In this document: piece by piece, positions 52,500-63,536 of the stretch | How the letters are laid out: each line of letters starts with the position of its first letter | Position numbering within the stretch: position 1 is the stretch's first letter | NCBI GenBank assembly: GCA_030844895.1 | Contig: CM061224.1 | Location: 4,985,591-5,049,590 of the forward strand | Reading direction: 5' to 3' | Source of the DNA: Ambrosia x helenae | Lineage: Eukaryota; Streptophyta; Magnoliopsida; Asterales; Asteraceae | Length of the DNA: 64,000 bases | The notes under the pieces: generated by a model | The model's input: the letters and a program-made list of their open reading frames with translations, nothing else | The model's database searches: none | Told to the model about the DNA's origin: nothing | Program-made: the position numbers and the translations under genes

Positions 52500-52662
52500 C
52501 CTCGCCACGTGTCAACTTTTCATTGGATGGTTTAAGTTTGGTTTGGCGTTATTTTTATAACTCTTCGGTTGTTTTGGCAAAAATAGCGCCCCTATGTTTT
52601 GGTGTGGGGGGCGCTATTTTTCAAAAAAAGGCAAAAGTCGCGCCCCACTACGGTGGGTCTAA

Positions 52663-53044
52663 GGTGTAGTTGTATGAGTTTTTAACAATTTGTAAGGGTG
52701 GGCGGGGAGCTACTACGGGCTCTGCTGAAGTACCCTGATTTTCCATCAATATTGCACTGTCACATCATTTTACTGACTTACTTCACTGACATACAAATTT
52801 GAAGGCAACACTACCCTGAATTAACCAACTCATAAAAAGCAAATAAACCCCACACATAAAACCCACACACCGTCCTTTAACTAGGACTCATGATTGCTTC
52901 ACAAGACCACAACCCCTGCCACTGGCAACGGTGTTGCCGTGAAGGTAGTGGCCTACCCGTAAGCATTTCGTGAAACACCCTGCCTACTCTAAGTTTCCTT
53001 TTATAAAAATGTTAGTGTTTTTTTTAAGTAATTAAATTTAGCTT
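52663..53044. other. Intergenic sequence right of the nest
   Basis: No reading frame or repeat recognised, apart from a T-run near 53020. Confidence 0.4.
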
Positions 53045-53230
53045 TTTTTTAACGGTCAACGGTACACACCCATAACGAAGCTCCGCACCCTTCAGGTCCA
53101 GTCATCGGGCCACCCTAAGGTCCAACCCCTCATTTCAGAATAACCATACTCTGAGTGGGATTCGAACCTGTGACCTCCCAGGACAGGAACCCCACAAAAG
53201 TGGGTAAACCTTCCCACCTCCATTGCAAGA
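53045..53230 (-). mobile_element. tRNA-derived SINE
   Basis: On the minus strand a head CAATGGAGGTGGGAAG (box A-like) and CAGGTTCGAATCCCAC (box B, near 53158-53173) are followed by a body ending GTTGACCGTTAAAAAAAA. The A-tail corresponds to the T-run at 53043-53050. The target duplication is unclear. Confidence 0.65.
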
Positions 53231-54726
53231 TATATGAAAACGATGTATGCGCATCCAATTTCAATATTTAATTTTCCAATTTGTTTTTGTTAATCTTTGA
53301 AAAGTATATTTTTAGGTGTTTATGGTTTAATGTTCTCCGCTTTTACGTTTCTCCTTTTTTATCGGGTATACATTTCTCTTCTGTTTACGATATGGAGAAA
53401 GATCGGTTTATCATGTTCCATCAATAACACCTAACTTATGCCAATTTTGGCTGATCGTGCTCCACCCTGGTGAACTCATGTGGTTCTGATGAGCCCAAAG
53501 GCGAATCCGTTCGCAGTCCGCGGGATCAACACCATTCGAAGGTGGGTGGCCCAACCTACGTAGAACACTTATGTTAACTGGGCTTACACACCTTCGTTCA
53601 CTTATGTTGTCCGCCCTCAGCTAACCCTAGCCCTTTTTGACCAAAAGTCCTTTTTTACTTAAATAAGTTTATCCAAACATGCCCTAAAACTTATACTAAC
53701 TTAACCCCTAAAATAAATAAACGTCACTAATACTATAAATAACATTTAGTTTTTTTATATTCGTTACCAAAAAATTACGCAACACATGACCTTAGTTGAT
53801 CAATTTATATTTGTTACGAAAAAATGCCCTATTAAACAAGTGCAAAACAACAATTCATAGCCAATCCCCACAGCTATTGGTTATTTGTAGAAACCCGGTG
53901 ACCAATTCGGTCAGTACATAGAAAGTCACCCTTCAAAAAAAAAATTTGTAGATTGGGGTCACAGTCAATTCTTCTATCATTGGATTTTCAGTCTTGGAAA
54001 TAGTGAAGTAGTTGTCCAATTGATTGAGTAGTCCACATCAGCAGTAAAGGAGCTTTCATGTTTATACCCAAAGCCATCTCATCTAGCATATAAAACTGAT
54101 GACTTAAAGCCTATCGTATAAGTCTTGAAGTCAACGCCTAATTAATCTGCCGTCCTATTGCTTGAGACTAGGGTTCCGCTTGTAGTAATCTTAGCCATGC
54201 CTTCTAATCCGTTAATCCTTCTTGTTTGGGTGGTTGTACCAATTCAAGAAGTAAGTGCTGATATCTTCCTTTTGGTATTGACGCGACTCATTCTCTCTGG
54301 TTCACAACCGATCTTAAAGTGTTTTTTCCCTCTAGCTTTGTATAAATATGTACGAGTAAGTTAATTTGTCAATTTAGACCAACCTCTTTCCCAATTGGTC
54401 GACTAGTTATATAAAAATAAGATGAAGCTTAAGCCTTGTATAAAAGCCATCAAAATTTAAGAGCTAGACTACATTTTATTTGAATCCAACTCTACGTACT
54501 CTTCGATCACAACTCCAAGAACTATGAATCTCTTGAATATCTTGTTAGAATTATGTGATTATGTTTCTATTAGAAATCATATACAAAAAATGTGTGTAAT
54601 CGTGTCATCACATGTTTGGATACCGAACAAAATAAAAATCACGAAGCTGACCCCACTTTAGAATCCACTTTGGTTCTCTGAAAAGGTTGAGGCAGCCACT
54701 ACACCACCACCATACGTTGCAGCTAA
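53231..54726. other. Intergenic sequence without a recognised gene
   Basis: AT-rich with several short frames, none with recognisable domains. The frame at 54158-54364 is hydrophobic but has no supporting context. Confidence 0.5.
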
Positions 54727-54940
54727 GGGGCTGTTTGATTGATTAAGTGCTGAATCATTAAGTGGTCTGAATGATTAAGAGGCTCTGAATGGTTAAGAGC
54801 TGAATCATTCAGCATCCCTTATTAGCTTAATGGTTCAGCACTTAATCATTCCATTCAGATGCTGAAACAAACAGTCTGAATGCTGAATGATTCAGACCTG
54901 AATGGTTAAGAGGCTGATTAAGAGGCTATCAAACAACCCC
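54727..54940. mobile_element. Tourist-like MITE (GGGGCTGTTTGAT termini)
   Basis: 214 bp, ends GGGGCTGTTTGATTGATTAAG and CTATCAAACAACCCC, flanked by TAA (54724-54726 and 54941-54943). The interior consists of repeated GCTGAATxATT and CTTAATGG words. Relative of the MITE in intron 2 of DUF506 gene 1. Confidence 0.85.
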
Positions 54941-54943
54941 TAA

Positions 54944-55310
54944 CACTTTTAACATTTCCCCTTCCCCTACCGCTTCCGTCATCATAGACAACCTCAACCA
55001 CCGACATCACCATCGCTCGTCCGAACCACAATTCTTGATAATCTTCACCACATGTCCTTCTCCAATTTGTATTCCTACTTTCTTGGAGTTTTGTGTTGTG
55101 AGCTTTGAATTATGATGATAAGGTTGGTGGGTACCAATTGTCATGATGATTATTGGTTGGTGTGGGGTGATGTGATAAGAGTTGTTGAGAGGTGGCCCAC
55201 ACCGGGACACGATGTTTTGATTTATGGTTAGTGTGGGGTGGTAAATGGTGGTGGTTTGCTAATGAATTATATTCATAATATGTAACAAGGTTACACTTAT
55301 ATAACACTAT
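54944..55310. other. 3' flank of DUF506 gene 2
   Basis: Holds the probable 3' UTR of the minus-strand gene and low-complexity Thr/His/Pro-type frames with no support. Confidence 0.45.
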
Positions 55311-56670
55311 CTACAAAACTTGAACAACATGAGCATATGAATAAGACATGTTCGGCAAGTCGTCAAGAAGATCCATAGTCAGCATTGACGCTTTAACCCT
55401 CGCCGGTCGAGTATAACAAGCGTCCACCGCTAGTGCCGGTGATATGGTTGTGGTAGCGGTAGTTCGTTCTATCACTCTAAGCCACTTAGCTTGCATGTAT
55501 TCTTGCTTTCTCCATGGCCCCAAATGCATTTTCTTCTCTTTCATGCATTTTTTCGCGCAAACACTCAGTATTTTGATAACAGTCTGTAATCTGTCAGACT
55601 TCCCGACAAACACGTCGGGAAGTTTGCAGACCAGACTGTTGTACTCATCACTCCCTTTCTTCATCTCAAATTGGCCACGTAATTCCAACTCGACGATCAC
55701 TCTCACCGCACCTTTCTTACGATTGGAGTTATCGATCACGTCCAAAAATGTGTGTTCTCCTAGATCACAAATCAAAGAGATATTTTAGAATATTGAAAAT
55801 GCATTTGTGGTTTGGATTGAATAGATGTGAGAATAAAAAATTTAGGATTTATTTATTTGCATGTGGTTTAGAAAAATCATACGCGTTTTAAAACTGAAGC
55901 GTAAAGCGAACTCAAAAAATAAGTTTGTTGACAGAGTTTAATAATACATTTAACATATAATTTGATTTTTCTTTAATAACTTGTAAACATTTTTTTTATT
56001 ATTTTGATATAAATTTTATTAAAAACTGAGTTCTTGTAATTTCTTTTACCTGGCGGTAGTTCTAACGAGCTCTTCCATTTGGACTTGCATATAGCCGAAT
56101 CGAAACCCGAGTTTTGCAACCGGCTACAAATTTCTCTCATCCGACAACTCCTACAACCGCCTAATTCCGGTCTCGAGCAAGAACATACATTCCCGGTCAC
56201 CTCAATTTCCCCGAGTGCTTCTTTCGCTATATTTCGAATTTTCGCTTCTAAACTTGTCGTTCTAAATATTGTTGCCTGTCAAAAAAATAAAAAAAACGTT
56301 AATTAGAAGGACGTTTAAAATAAAGTGACAAGTACACAGGCAATAAGCTGCACCGACACAAAATAAATTCTAATAAACTAATTAAACTTACATGCAAATT
56401 TTCTCGTTGGGTCTCCCAAAATTTAATCTTATCATTAGAATCCTCAAGTTTTTCACATACGTCGTCGTTTTCGATTTCTTGTTGAAAGTCATAATGCACG
56501 TCATTAATATTATTATCCAGCGATGATAACACGGTTGCTTCTTCCTCAAGAAACCCGAATATTGAACCGGACAACTGAAGCGGTGGTTGATCACGGTGGG
56601 TGTCTACGACGTCGTATTTTGGCGACAGGACACGGTGGCTCATCGGAATATGGGTGGTGGTTCTGCCCAT
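55311..56670 (-). CDS. DUF506/PDDEXK-like family protein, copy 2 (three exons)
   Basis: Exons in gene order are 56670-56392, 56275-56050 and 55759-55311, all GT-AG, giving 317 residues. Exon 2 is 226 bp, exactly as in copy 1, with the same phases (0 and 1). The start GRTTTHIPMSHRVLSP and GSIFGFLEE, the cysteine cluster CSCSRPELGGCRSCRMREIC, and the core TFLDVIDNSNRKKG, RVIVELELRGQFEM, LPDVFVGK and MHLGPWRKQEYMQAKW all match copy 1. The C-terminus ends in a near-identical SMLTMDLLDxLPxMS block. Introns are short (116 and 290 bp) and free of transposons, so this copy probably keeps the ancestral size. Function as for copy 1: predicted nuclease-like fold, biochemical activity unproven. The frame is intact. 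Confidence 0.9.
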
Positions 56671-56762
56671 GACGTCAGGACACGGTTGTTTAACCTTAAA
56701 GTTTAAAGGTTTATAATATTTTATTTTTTTTTGTTGGTGTGAGATTAATAATGGGAAAGTGG

Positions 56763-56850
56763 TTTTTTATAGGGTGGGAAATTCCACGTGGATATTACTA
56801 TTTGATGGTAGGAAAGTGTGGGTCAAACATGATGGGTTGGATCCACGTAG
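56763..56850 (-). promoter_or_regulatory. Promoter of DUF506 gene 2 with conserved G-box/ABRE block and TATA box
   Basis: In gene orientation: CTACGTGGAT (56841-56850), CATCAAATAG (56798-56807), TAATATCCACGTGG (ending 56784) and CACCCTATAAAAAA (TATA at 56763-56771). Order and sequence match the promoter of copy 1. The gap between the CATCAAATAG and TAATATCC blocks is 0 here and 2 in copy 1. Confidence 0.72.
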
Positions 56851-56959
56851 GTTTGAGTCAAGATACAGAGTGCTATAGATATACTTCACATATTCAAAGA
56901 TTTTTTTTATATTGTAGGTTTAAGAAACTACTAAGAAGCCCCTTGAGTTTTTAAATTTT

Positions 56960-57932
56960 ATTTTATACAACTGTTTTTTTTTTTTTTAACTAGGGTTTGG
57001 AAGAACATAATATTTTATACAACTGTTGCCTTAATTTTTTTTTTTAAAAAAAATAAATAGAGTTTGGAAGAGCATAATATTTTACTTGGCAAAATGCTGC
57101 CAGATGTGGCAAAGTAGGGCGTTTGGTTGGCTTGGATTAGTTTAGACGAATGATTCCAAGTTTTAAACCGTGAACGAGTGACATAGATCTCAAACCAACA
57201 AAACCGGACGATTTATTTCATTTTAGCATATTCCATCAGTTTAAACGGTTTATACACTAAACAACATCCACAATGTTACCAAATTTCATACTTTCACAAA
57301 AAAACCCTAAGTCTTCTACAATGTATAAACTTCATAAGCCCTATTAAAATGTGTGTGTGAGAGGGAGGGGGATTGGGTGTTTCCACCTAACACTTTCGAA
57401 ATCATGTCCAGAATTTCTAATTTAACCAGCGAACACCACCCACAATATGGTAAAAGCTTATTTGGTCATCCAAAATTGATAACTAGAGTAGACTTGGAGT
57501 TTTGGAGCACATTATGGGTGCTATAATGCGCATGTTTAACGCTATCTCAAGTTTTGGTGTGAAGAAAACAAATATTAAAACATGGAAGCTACAAAATACT
57601 ACAAGGAGTGTTTGGTAAGTTTTTATAAGTTATTCGGTGGGAATGGACGGACCAAGGAGAAGGCTGAATATGTTTGGTCCGTCCGTTGCATTAGACCAGT
57701 CCATTGGGTTTGAGGTGGGGCCTGCATGATGTACTTTAATATTAAATAAAATAAAAAGTTTTTTGTGTGTGTGGGATATAAATTAAATAAAATGAAAAGT
57801 AGGTGATGAGATGAATATGTGGAATGGTTTGGGGTTGGAGGAAAAAAAATAAGATTTAGTTTCAAATGATGTGACATGATGACTTTACTGTTTGAAGTGG
57901 TTTGTTTGACTAGCATTGTGTGCTCTAACTAA
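56960..57932. other. Intergenic sequence upstream of DUF506 gene 2
   Basis: AT-rich. A direct repeat of TTTGGAAGAxCATAATATTTTA occurs at about 56996-57017 and 57063-57084. No gene recognised. Confidence 0.45.
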
Positions 57933-58848
57933 GATCATGTGTAGTGGACATTTTGTGTGTGTGTGTGGGGGGGGGGGGGGTTATGGGGCGTTTTGGCCAC
58001 CCATAGCGCCGGGAACACCGCCCACGCCGGCGCTATGGGGGCGTTATGGCAATACTCATTATGGAGATGCCGAGAATGAAGACTGACAAATGGAACTGGG
58101 TTGTTGTTGGCGATAAAGAAAGAGGAAGGGGAAGAAGGGGTATATTATAATAATATAATAATAATAATAAACAATAAAAAACAATGATTACCCAATTATT
58201 TATAAAGCCCCATAAAGCCCACACACCACTTTTTTTTAATGGCCAACGAATCAATTCCGAGCACTCTCGGGCACCCTTTTGGTGAATCAGGTACTCGAGA
58301 GTACCCGGGCCACCAATTGCCAACAATTCCCGGGAAAACCCGACCACTCACCCTCCCGAAGGCACGACGGTGAAATAGTCGGTAAAACCGGTCGGGATCA
58401 GGACTCGAACCCAAGCCAAGGGTCGGGTCATCCCTCATTTCCCATCCACCAATGTCCTCCAAATGTAACTAGTGGGAATTGAACCCATGTCTCCCATAGA
58501 AAACTTTAGGCCCTCAACCAACTGGGCTACAAGTGTTGGACACACCACTACATACGTATTTCTTCACAAAGTCCGCCACATCATTATCATAAGGCACCTC
58601 AAAAATATGTGTAATGGTTAAAGCCATTTAATGCTCTTTTTAGTTATTACTTTCCATATTCTTTATCCTGATTGGGCATTATACTAGAAATGTCTCTCTC
58701 TCTTAATGCTCATATAATGCCCACGAGGACGGTGTTGAAGGCATTATCATGCTTATTAACGCTCATATAATTCTCATTACGCATGATCTAATACTTTATA
58801 ATATTTTATTTCTCATACAGCCCATAAAGCCCCTCAATACACATGAGC
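57933..58848. mobile_element. Harbinger-like MITE, split by a SINE
   Basis: Left end GATCATGTGTAGTGG and inverse right end GCTCATGTGTATTGAGGGGC, flanked by TAA (57930-57932 and 58849-58851). Same terminal style as the Harbinger-like element at 27851. The left part has a (TG)n followed by about 14 G's (57955-57980) and a GC-rich CATAGCGCCGG...CCGGCGCTATG inverted repeat. Without the SINE it is about 600 bp. Confidence 0.6.
58231..58539 (-). mobile_element. tRNA-derived SINE with two B-box-like motifs
   Basis: A perfect 10-bp duplication ACACACCACT (58221-58230 and 58540-58549). On the minus strand box A GTAGCCCAGTTGG (about 58519-58531), box B GGGTTCAATTCCC (about 58467-58479), then a second GGGTTCGAGTCC (near 58402-58413). 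The body ends in GGCCATT followed by A's. It shares GGTTTTACCGA and GTCGTGCCTTCGGG with the SINE at 6244-6540. Confidence 0.85.
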
Positions 58849-58899
58849 TAAGTATATCCTATCTTATAGTTATCTTTCTTATATTCTCATGTCTAGGCT

Positions 58900-59240
58900 G
58901 CATTTTGTCCCATGCAGCGAGTGGCACACATGTGGGCCTAGTTGACAGGCTGGAAGGATTAAGTATGATCTAATCTTAATTCCTAACCGTTGACACATTG
59001 TCACATTGAGTGCTTATTATTATTAAAGAGGTGGGCTCTACTGGATCGATCACCTACTCCGTTTTAATCATTAAACGGATTAAATACGCGGCGTAAGGCC
59101 CATGGGTTTTCCAAGCTGGATATCTTAATTGACTATACTACCCTTGTCAATTATTTGCATTGCGTAGTCAAATGGTTATTTTTTCATAGACTTCCATTAT
59201 TTGGTAGAAACTATTATTGAATGTAATCAAAGTGAATTTT
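58900..59240. other. Segment homologous to upstream DNA of DUF506 gene 1
   Basis: Read on the minus strand it contains CAAGGGTAGTATAGTC, GCCTTACGCCGCGTATTTAATCC and GAGCCCACC in the order seen near 6221-6660. No SINE is present at the position corresponding to 6244-6540, so it is the empty site. Confidence 0.45.
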
Positions 59241-60008
59241 TATGTTATTCCTCTATTTAAAGAACAAACTTAAAGAATGAAATTATGTTTCTTGCAAGTG
59301 ATTTTTGGTTTTAAAAGGGCAAAAATATTGTATATGCAACTGATTTATATATGCTCTTGTCTTTTGTTATCTAATCATGTAAATAGTGTTTTATAGTATA
59401 TTTTAATATTCGAATAATTTATTATGCGAAAACAAAAAGAGTAATGTATGAATTTGATAAAAGTGTTTTTTCGGTTTGTAAAATGTTTCAGAATTTAAAG
59501 AACCAAGAGTTTATTTTATCATGTGTTAAATGTATTAAATGGAAAGGAACCCATTGTTTTTTTATGTCATAATTCTGTTTATATGTAAAACTATTAAAAG
59601 AATGTAAATGTAAATCATAATACATGCTAGTAGATGTTTAAAACCTTCTCTCTTGATGAAGTATGGGACTTAAAATACCCTTTCTATCATCCATCAATAA
59701 CTTCTTTATCTCCATATAACCAATCTCACATGATTATGTTTTGTCTGATTTGAATAATTAAGATAAGAACAATCATTTTCAAACTTCAAGTTAATGATTG
59801 GGTTTATGTAAAAAGAGACTAGGCCCATTTTTAACTTTGGGGTTAGAGTAAACTTTATTGAGTCATGGACCCGTGGGTATTATAACATTCTCTTTTATTC
59901 TCTAAAGTTGGATTGCCCAAAGATAAGGGCAAATAGCACTAGAGCAGTAGAGCACACTCGAATCTCGATAGCTTCCTTCAAACTTCTTTTAACAAACATC
60001 CTATTAGC
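59241..60008. other. AT-rich intergenic sequence
   Basis: No gene, RNA gene or repeat boundary recognised. Confidence 0.5.
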
Positions 60009-60184
60009 CAGTGGCGTATCTAGAAATGAATTTCAGTAGTAACGTTTTTCATTTTTTTCATTTTATTAGCAACGTTTTCCAAATTTCGTAAAAAAAAACC
60101 TAAATGTCCACTAATTTTCCACTACACGCACGAAGTTGGGCAGCAACGGACGCGACACCTAGTTATTAACTAGGTCCGCCCATG
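60009..60184. mobile_element. hAT MITE (CAGTGGCG termini)
   Basis: A perfect 8-bp duplication CTATTAGC (60001-60008 and 60185-60192). Ends CAGTGGCGTATCTAG and CTAGGTCCGCCCATG. 176 bp, same family as 10452-10621. Confidence 0.85.
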
Positions 60185-60479
60185 CTATTAGCTAACATAA
60201 TCCTGAATTAGTTCTTTTGATACGCATTTCCATTTACGTATTAATATGATTTTCACATTATACATAAGCAGTCCGTGAAGGAGGGGGCAAGAGGCTAAGC
60301 CCTAAGGGGTTTCTTTTCTTCATAATGGGCTTAGTGCAATAACAATTGAACCAGTTTTTTTCCCTTAATGGGCTTATTGCAAGTGACGAAGTTACTATTT
60401 GAATATGGCGAATGTTTCTCTTATTTGTATTCAAGTTATTAATGATTTTATATTGAAGATTACGCTAAGTTGTTAATGA

Positions 60480-60787
60480 CTAGTGGGGTGCCCGCGCGTT
60501 GCGACGGGAGCACAACATTTACTAAAAACGAAAAAACAACAAAAATACATATGTGATGATAAGGGTAGGGCACGTGTCATATGGTCTTGTTACCTATTAC
60601 ATGAGACAATGAAGGATATCATAGACTCATCATGAAGGCTTCGCACGATGACCAAGCTTCGATATGCGTGTAAGTTTTGATTAACATATAGTAGTTTAAG
60701 GTTGAAAAAAGAGAAGTTTGTCATTTCCTATTATTGTTTTTAAATTTTGTGGGTAACCTTTTTAAATACTTTATTATATAGTATAGA
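60480..60787 (-). mobile_element. Short Helitron
   Basis: On the minus strand the 5' end TCTATACTATATAATAAAG (at 60787) follows A. The 3' end is a GC-rich hairpin (CCCGTCGCAACGCGCGGG, with one bulged base) and CTAG at 60480-60483 followed by T. About 308 bp, non-autonomous. A second 5'-type terminus (TCTATACTATATTATAAAG, ending at 62296) has no partner identified. Confidence 0.6.
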
Positions 60788-63536
60788 TATAGATATAGAT
60801 AAAAGTATTTTAGGAATTATCTATGTCTAACTCTTATAGTAATGTATGTACAAGTATTGTCCACGTCAATTGAGGAGAAAATGTTAACCATTATATATTC
60901 CACAAGTTAGGAGAAAATTTAAACTATTACTAAAGAGTTATTGTCTTTATTGTTTTGAATGATATAGTTTTATTATTTAAGTTTAATATTACTCAACTTA
61001 AACTACCGGCTCGATTATTACGAATTTATTTTCATTTTATTTTTTATATTTTTTTATTGTAACTCTCATGTTTACAAAACATAAACATAGTTCATTCATT
61101 GTTATACTCTACAAGTACGTGGTAAGCTTCCTTCATTCTATGCCATATTTATTTCTCATTTTATTATAAAAAGTCAAAGGACATCGTCGGTTTAAATAAT
61201 TAAAAATATATGACATTGATTAATCGGTCCATATGCAAGTTGTTGCCTACAATATATGATATGTAATGAATGAGTGTCTTTTTTCAACCAACAACCCAGT
61301 TGTGTATACCACTATATAATCGTAAGATGTTATATATTGTATTCAGATCATAAGGATATTTTGTGGTTTTTAATTGCAAAAACTTTTTTTATGACAACTC
61401 TTAAGAGTTTTCTATATATTAACCTATGAGTAAGGCCATAATATGGTCATGTTTCTCATGCATGTCAGACCCAAGTATACAAAACTATCTCACTCTACCT
61501 TGTCTATTAATTTTTCTATCTTACTTATCACTTTTATGAGCGACTATGATAGTTCCATGCATCAATATATTATTCGATTTCTTTTCTATGAACTTCCTAC
61601 ATATAAAAATACAACCCTAGATATTAATTGTATAAAAGATTATAAACACAACAAAGTATGGATTGGTTAGGGCCATAAACACATAATGTTTGCAAGAATA
61701 TTGTTTTAATGGTGAACAAAAAGTTACCTTAAGATCAGTACCCTATGTTTCACAAAATTTTGAACGACCAAATATAACATAACGGTTATCCGCAATATTC
61801 TCGTACACAAAATCCCTTATGAATCTGCAAAAACAAAAGAAAATGGTTCATTAGATGTTTTCATGGTAGAAGGCAACCATAAGATATCAGTAAGAATAAG
61901 CCATCATAAAGGTACAAATTGAAGAAAGAAACAAGTGACAATGCCTACTAACAAACCAAAGATTATAAAGAGAATAAGGAATGAAAGAGTTGTTCATTGA
62001 GATGTATATAATAACAACACAATTGCCACTATTTATAGGACTCTAATAGAATGTATAGACATAAATGAGAAAAAGGAGTTAGGAACATAGATAGTCACTA
62101 ATAATACATAAAGGAGTTAGAAACATGAATAGTCACTAATAACTTTATTATTTCATAATCAACTTAATTGTTAATGTAAAAAGACAACCTCACCCCTTTA
62201 CCACCTTCATTAAGTTATTGTACCATATGCATTACATGTTGTAATTACTTAAATCTGGTTGAAATCCTTCACTCATACTTTATAATATAGTATAGATATA
62301 GAGATGGAGAGAGCAAAAAATGCGAATACACGAATTTGATCACGCGGTTTAGCAATATCAACGTGTCTAAAAAATATATCTTCCCATATGGTTGAAGGTT
62401 TAAGTTTCACGATGGAAATAATATTGTAGATTTTATAAGTAGATTTAAACTTTGTTGGTGGTAGTTATATATTTATTTTAGTATTTGCTTATGATTAGAC
62501 AAAGAATAATTCGTCAGTTCGTGTTGAAACTAAAGATCTGATCTGATCTCGAACGTGACATGAACTTGAAAATTGTTTCAAATATATAAACCTAGAAGGT
62601 GTATCAAACACGTTAATCTGTATATAGGTTTTGTAAACGGGGTGTTGCTCGGGTTTTTTAATCGGGCTTCGGGTCAGGATTATTTTTGTTATATGAATCC
62701 TACTCGTAACCAGACCAAACTAAAATTCTAGTTATACAAGTTCAGGTTAATCTGTATACATGTTTCTAAATACAAGTTGCAATGCATACTTTACAATCTA
62801 ACTTAACATGTTATTCATTAAATAAAACACACACACACAAAGAGACCCTCCCAACCGAACCTTATTAGTCACTTAAAACAATCAACAAAACAAAACATCA
62901 TGCTCAATTGCTCACAAATCACATAAAAAACAAAACATATGGAAGCAAGCTATAATTTTTAAATCTATAATCGGCATTTTTAAATGTACATTCGGGCTAA
63001 TCTGATTAATATTTTCTTAACCCAATTACTGAACCGAATACCACTTTTGGGTTCCATCTTGTTCAGGTTTGGCCGTTTGGGTAGTTTCATATGTGTCTTC
63101 AACTCTTCATATAAATTAGGAGGTTTATTGGAAATATCATATAAGTAGGGAGTGTGTTAAATTGAAAGTTTATAGGCCGTAACTCTTGACAAAAAGGAGC
63201 CAACAGGATACATTGTTTTGTTTTTTATTTTAACTATGGGCTGAGCTTTCCAAGTACCTTAATAATAATAAAATTAAAACTAACAATGATTATGATGTAT
63301 AGTCATTTATAGTAATTTTATTTTAATATCTTTAAAATTAACGATGATTATGAGAATTTTATAGTAATTGTTTATGGGTAATAATATTAAAAGTTATTGA
63401 GAAGAAAAAAAAATGACTATACGTATAAATTTTGTAAGAAAAGTTATTTAACATATTAATATGGTATTTTTATAAGGAAATCAATCATTTAGACTATAAT
63501 TCATTTAAAAAATGACTATACATATAGATTGTTTTG
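60788..63536. other. AT-rich intergenic sequence
   Basis: 2.7 kb without a credible gene. It holds an isolated Helitron-like 5' terminus near 62296 and a short (AC)n near 62830. The frame at 61443-61670 has no recognisable domain. Confidence 0.5.

Larger units (their letters stand above)
27851..52659. mobile_element. PIF/Harbinger-like element, split by the Athila nest
   Basis: The left end GACCATGTGTAGTGGGG (27851) and the inverse of the right end, GACCCACCGTAGTGGGG (ending 52659), form imperfect terminal repeats. TAA lies on both sides (27848-27850 and 52660-52662), the PIF/Harbinger target. After removal of the Athila insertion it is about 1.7 kb, including a fragment of an L1-type LINE and a small proline-rich frame. 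No transposase is recognised, so it is non-autonomous. Confidence 0.65.

Noticed and set aside
54158..54364. Hydrophobic 68-codon frame as a membrane peptide
   Set aside because: No homology recognised, no promoter context, and typical of T-rich DNA.
58460..58535. tRNA-like gene with boxes A and B
   Set aside because: It is the head of a SINE with A-tail and 10-bp target duplication. Similar heads at 6250, 9850, 14260 and 53160 were rejected as tRNA genes for the same reason or because the arms do not pair.
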